From Azorinus chamasolen (Eukaryota; Mollusca; Bivalvia; Cardiida; Solecurtidae): DNA of 64,000 nucleotides. The notes under the pieces were generated by a model, which was not told the origin of the DNA, did not search any database, and saw nothing but the letters and a program-made list of their open reading frames with translations. Positions 63,178-64,000 of the stretch are shown here, piece after piece. The stretch spans positions 31,428,145 through 31,492,144 of the forward strand of contig OY755238.1 of assembly GCA_963576725.1 (NCBI GenBank), in the 5' to 3' direction. A program made the position numbers and the translations under genes. How positions within the stretch are numbered: position 1 is the first letter of the stretch; every line of letters begins with the position of its first letter.

Positions 63178-63552
63178 CGCTAAATACAAAATGCGAAATG
63201 CGTTTTGCCAATTGTTTAAATTGCTAGGGAATGTTCAAAATGATCGATGTAAATGACAAATGCAAAATGCTTATTGCTAAATACATGTTTGCACTTCTAG
63301 CATTGAACTGCGCCATTTTTAAAGTTACTGTACATTTGCTAAATGCATGTTTATTTACATTAAAGCTAATTGCTTATAGCACTACTAAATTAAAAATGAC
63401 GCTGTTCAATGCTGGATAGTGCAAACATGCATTTCGCATTTGTCATTTACATCCATCATTTGGAACATTCCTGTTCTTTCCCTAGCAATTTACATAATTG
63501 GCAAAAAGTATTTCGCATTTTGCATTTCGCAATTAGCATTTAGCAAATAGCA
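63178..63552. repeat. Foldback built of TTTGCATTTCGCATT words
   Basis: Left arm 63178-63295 (GCTAAATACAAAATGCGAAA, ATGTAAATGACAAATGCAAA). Right arm 63420-63550 is its approximate inverse (TTTGCATTTCGCAATTAGC, CATTTGTCATTTACATC). Within each arm 10-12 bp words (AAATGCRAAATGC) repeat. Confidence 0.75.
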
Positions 63553-64000
63553 TGGCAGAATGGCGTTCCATAAGTATTGATGCAATTGATTTATTTTGTA
63601 TCACAGGGGCATTTTTCGATATAAGTTTAAATTGACAATCTTCATGATAATGATTGAGCATAACAAATACCAAGTTTTATTATATTGTTGAAAATATGCA
63701 TTGATTGTAGGGACTTCCTCTTTAAGAAATAATTACATCATGAATTTGATTGTTTACCACTTTCCCTCATTTAAATGTCTTTTCAAATCTTTGCAAACCG
63801 GGCATACCCAGATGGCTCCTGTTGAGCTGTCTGATTAGGGTCTGCTCTGTTTGCTTGTCAAATTATAATAGATCCGACTACAGTTTCTACCAAGTACCCA
63901 AAACTTACAGGTACATAAGCCATTGTAAAACATTAGCTAATTCATAACATCATTATTTCTTACATGAAAATTCCACAAGGAAAGGGTTAAAATTATATAT
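63553..64000. other. Repeat-derived end of window
   Basis: 63600-63727 matches 52866-53000. 63745-63990 is a CCCTTTCCC-type TTAA element (ACCACTTTCCCTCATTTAAA left, AAGGAAAGGGTTAA right) with degraded core GATGGCTCCTGTTGAGC. No gene. Confidence 0.6.

Overview
This is nuclear DNA from an animal, most probably a bivalve mollusc. The evidence is a C1q-domain protein with a phase-matched intron, a GPCR-type ectodomain with a somatomedin-B-like knot, C2H2 zinc-finger terminal exons, and a repeat landscape of palindromic MITEs, tRNA-derived SINEs, mariner, Penelope-like, Ty3/Gypsy and APE-type LINE remnants, plus tandem-core elements carrying GTCC/GTCT microsatellites. That mix resembles what is known of bivalve genomes. 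The species is not determinable from sequence alone; a dreissenid-like genome is only a guess. Gene density is low and repeats dominate.

Layout. 1-4869: strand-asymmetric GA/GACA low-complexity array with a roughly 2.03 kb higher-order repeat. 5099-7641: two-exon C1q-domain gene, with an AT-rich foldback MITE in its intron. 7.9-15.5 kb: TA-flanked and TTAA-flanked MITEs and a decayed Gypsy integrase. 15.7-18 kb: tandem-core repeats. 18.5-26.5 kb: MITEs, two C2H2 exons (20.1 and 25.5 kb), a decayed zinc-finger array (20.9 kb) and a CpG/TCGA-rich island (24.5-25.07 kb). 26587-27929: nearly intact mariner with one frameshift. 28-29.3 kb: nested MITEs. 29418-32890 and 38812-42082: two direct copies of a 3.3-3.5 kb segment that exactly bracket a 5.9 kb minus-strand LINE. 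42.7-44.1 kb: foldback elements. 44480-51960: two-exon GPCR-like ectodomain gene whose 5.7 kb intron holds a Penelope-like RT remnant and several MITEs. 52-64 kb: minisatellites, SINEs, a truncated mariner, MITEs, and a second, TE-disrupted copy of the 25.5 kb zinc-finger exon (60.2-60.6 kb).

The most unusual signal is a system of small palindromic elements. Some are bounded by TA with CAGTAAAACC-type ends; at least seven other families are bounded by TTAA with CCC-starting ends. Despite different ends and targets, many share the central palindrome GCTCCTATAGGAGC. Nested copies reveal reconstructable empty sites and show repeated TTAA-specific insertion, including into a zinc-finger exon. No transposase matching either end type is present in the window, so they would depend on factors encoded elsewhere.

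The C1q protein (secreted or membrane-anchored lectin-like, probably immune) and the GPCR-like protein (cell surface) are the only two gene models I consider well supported. They are unrelated in function and show no operon-like organisation.
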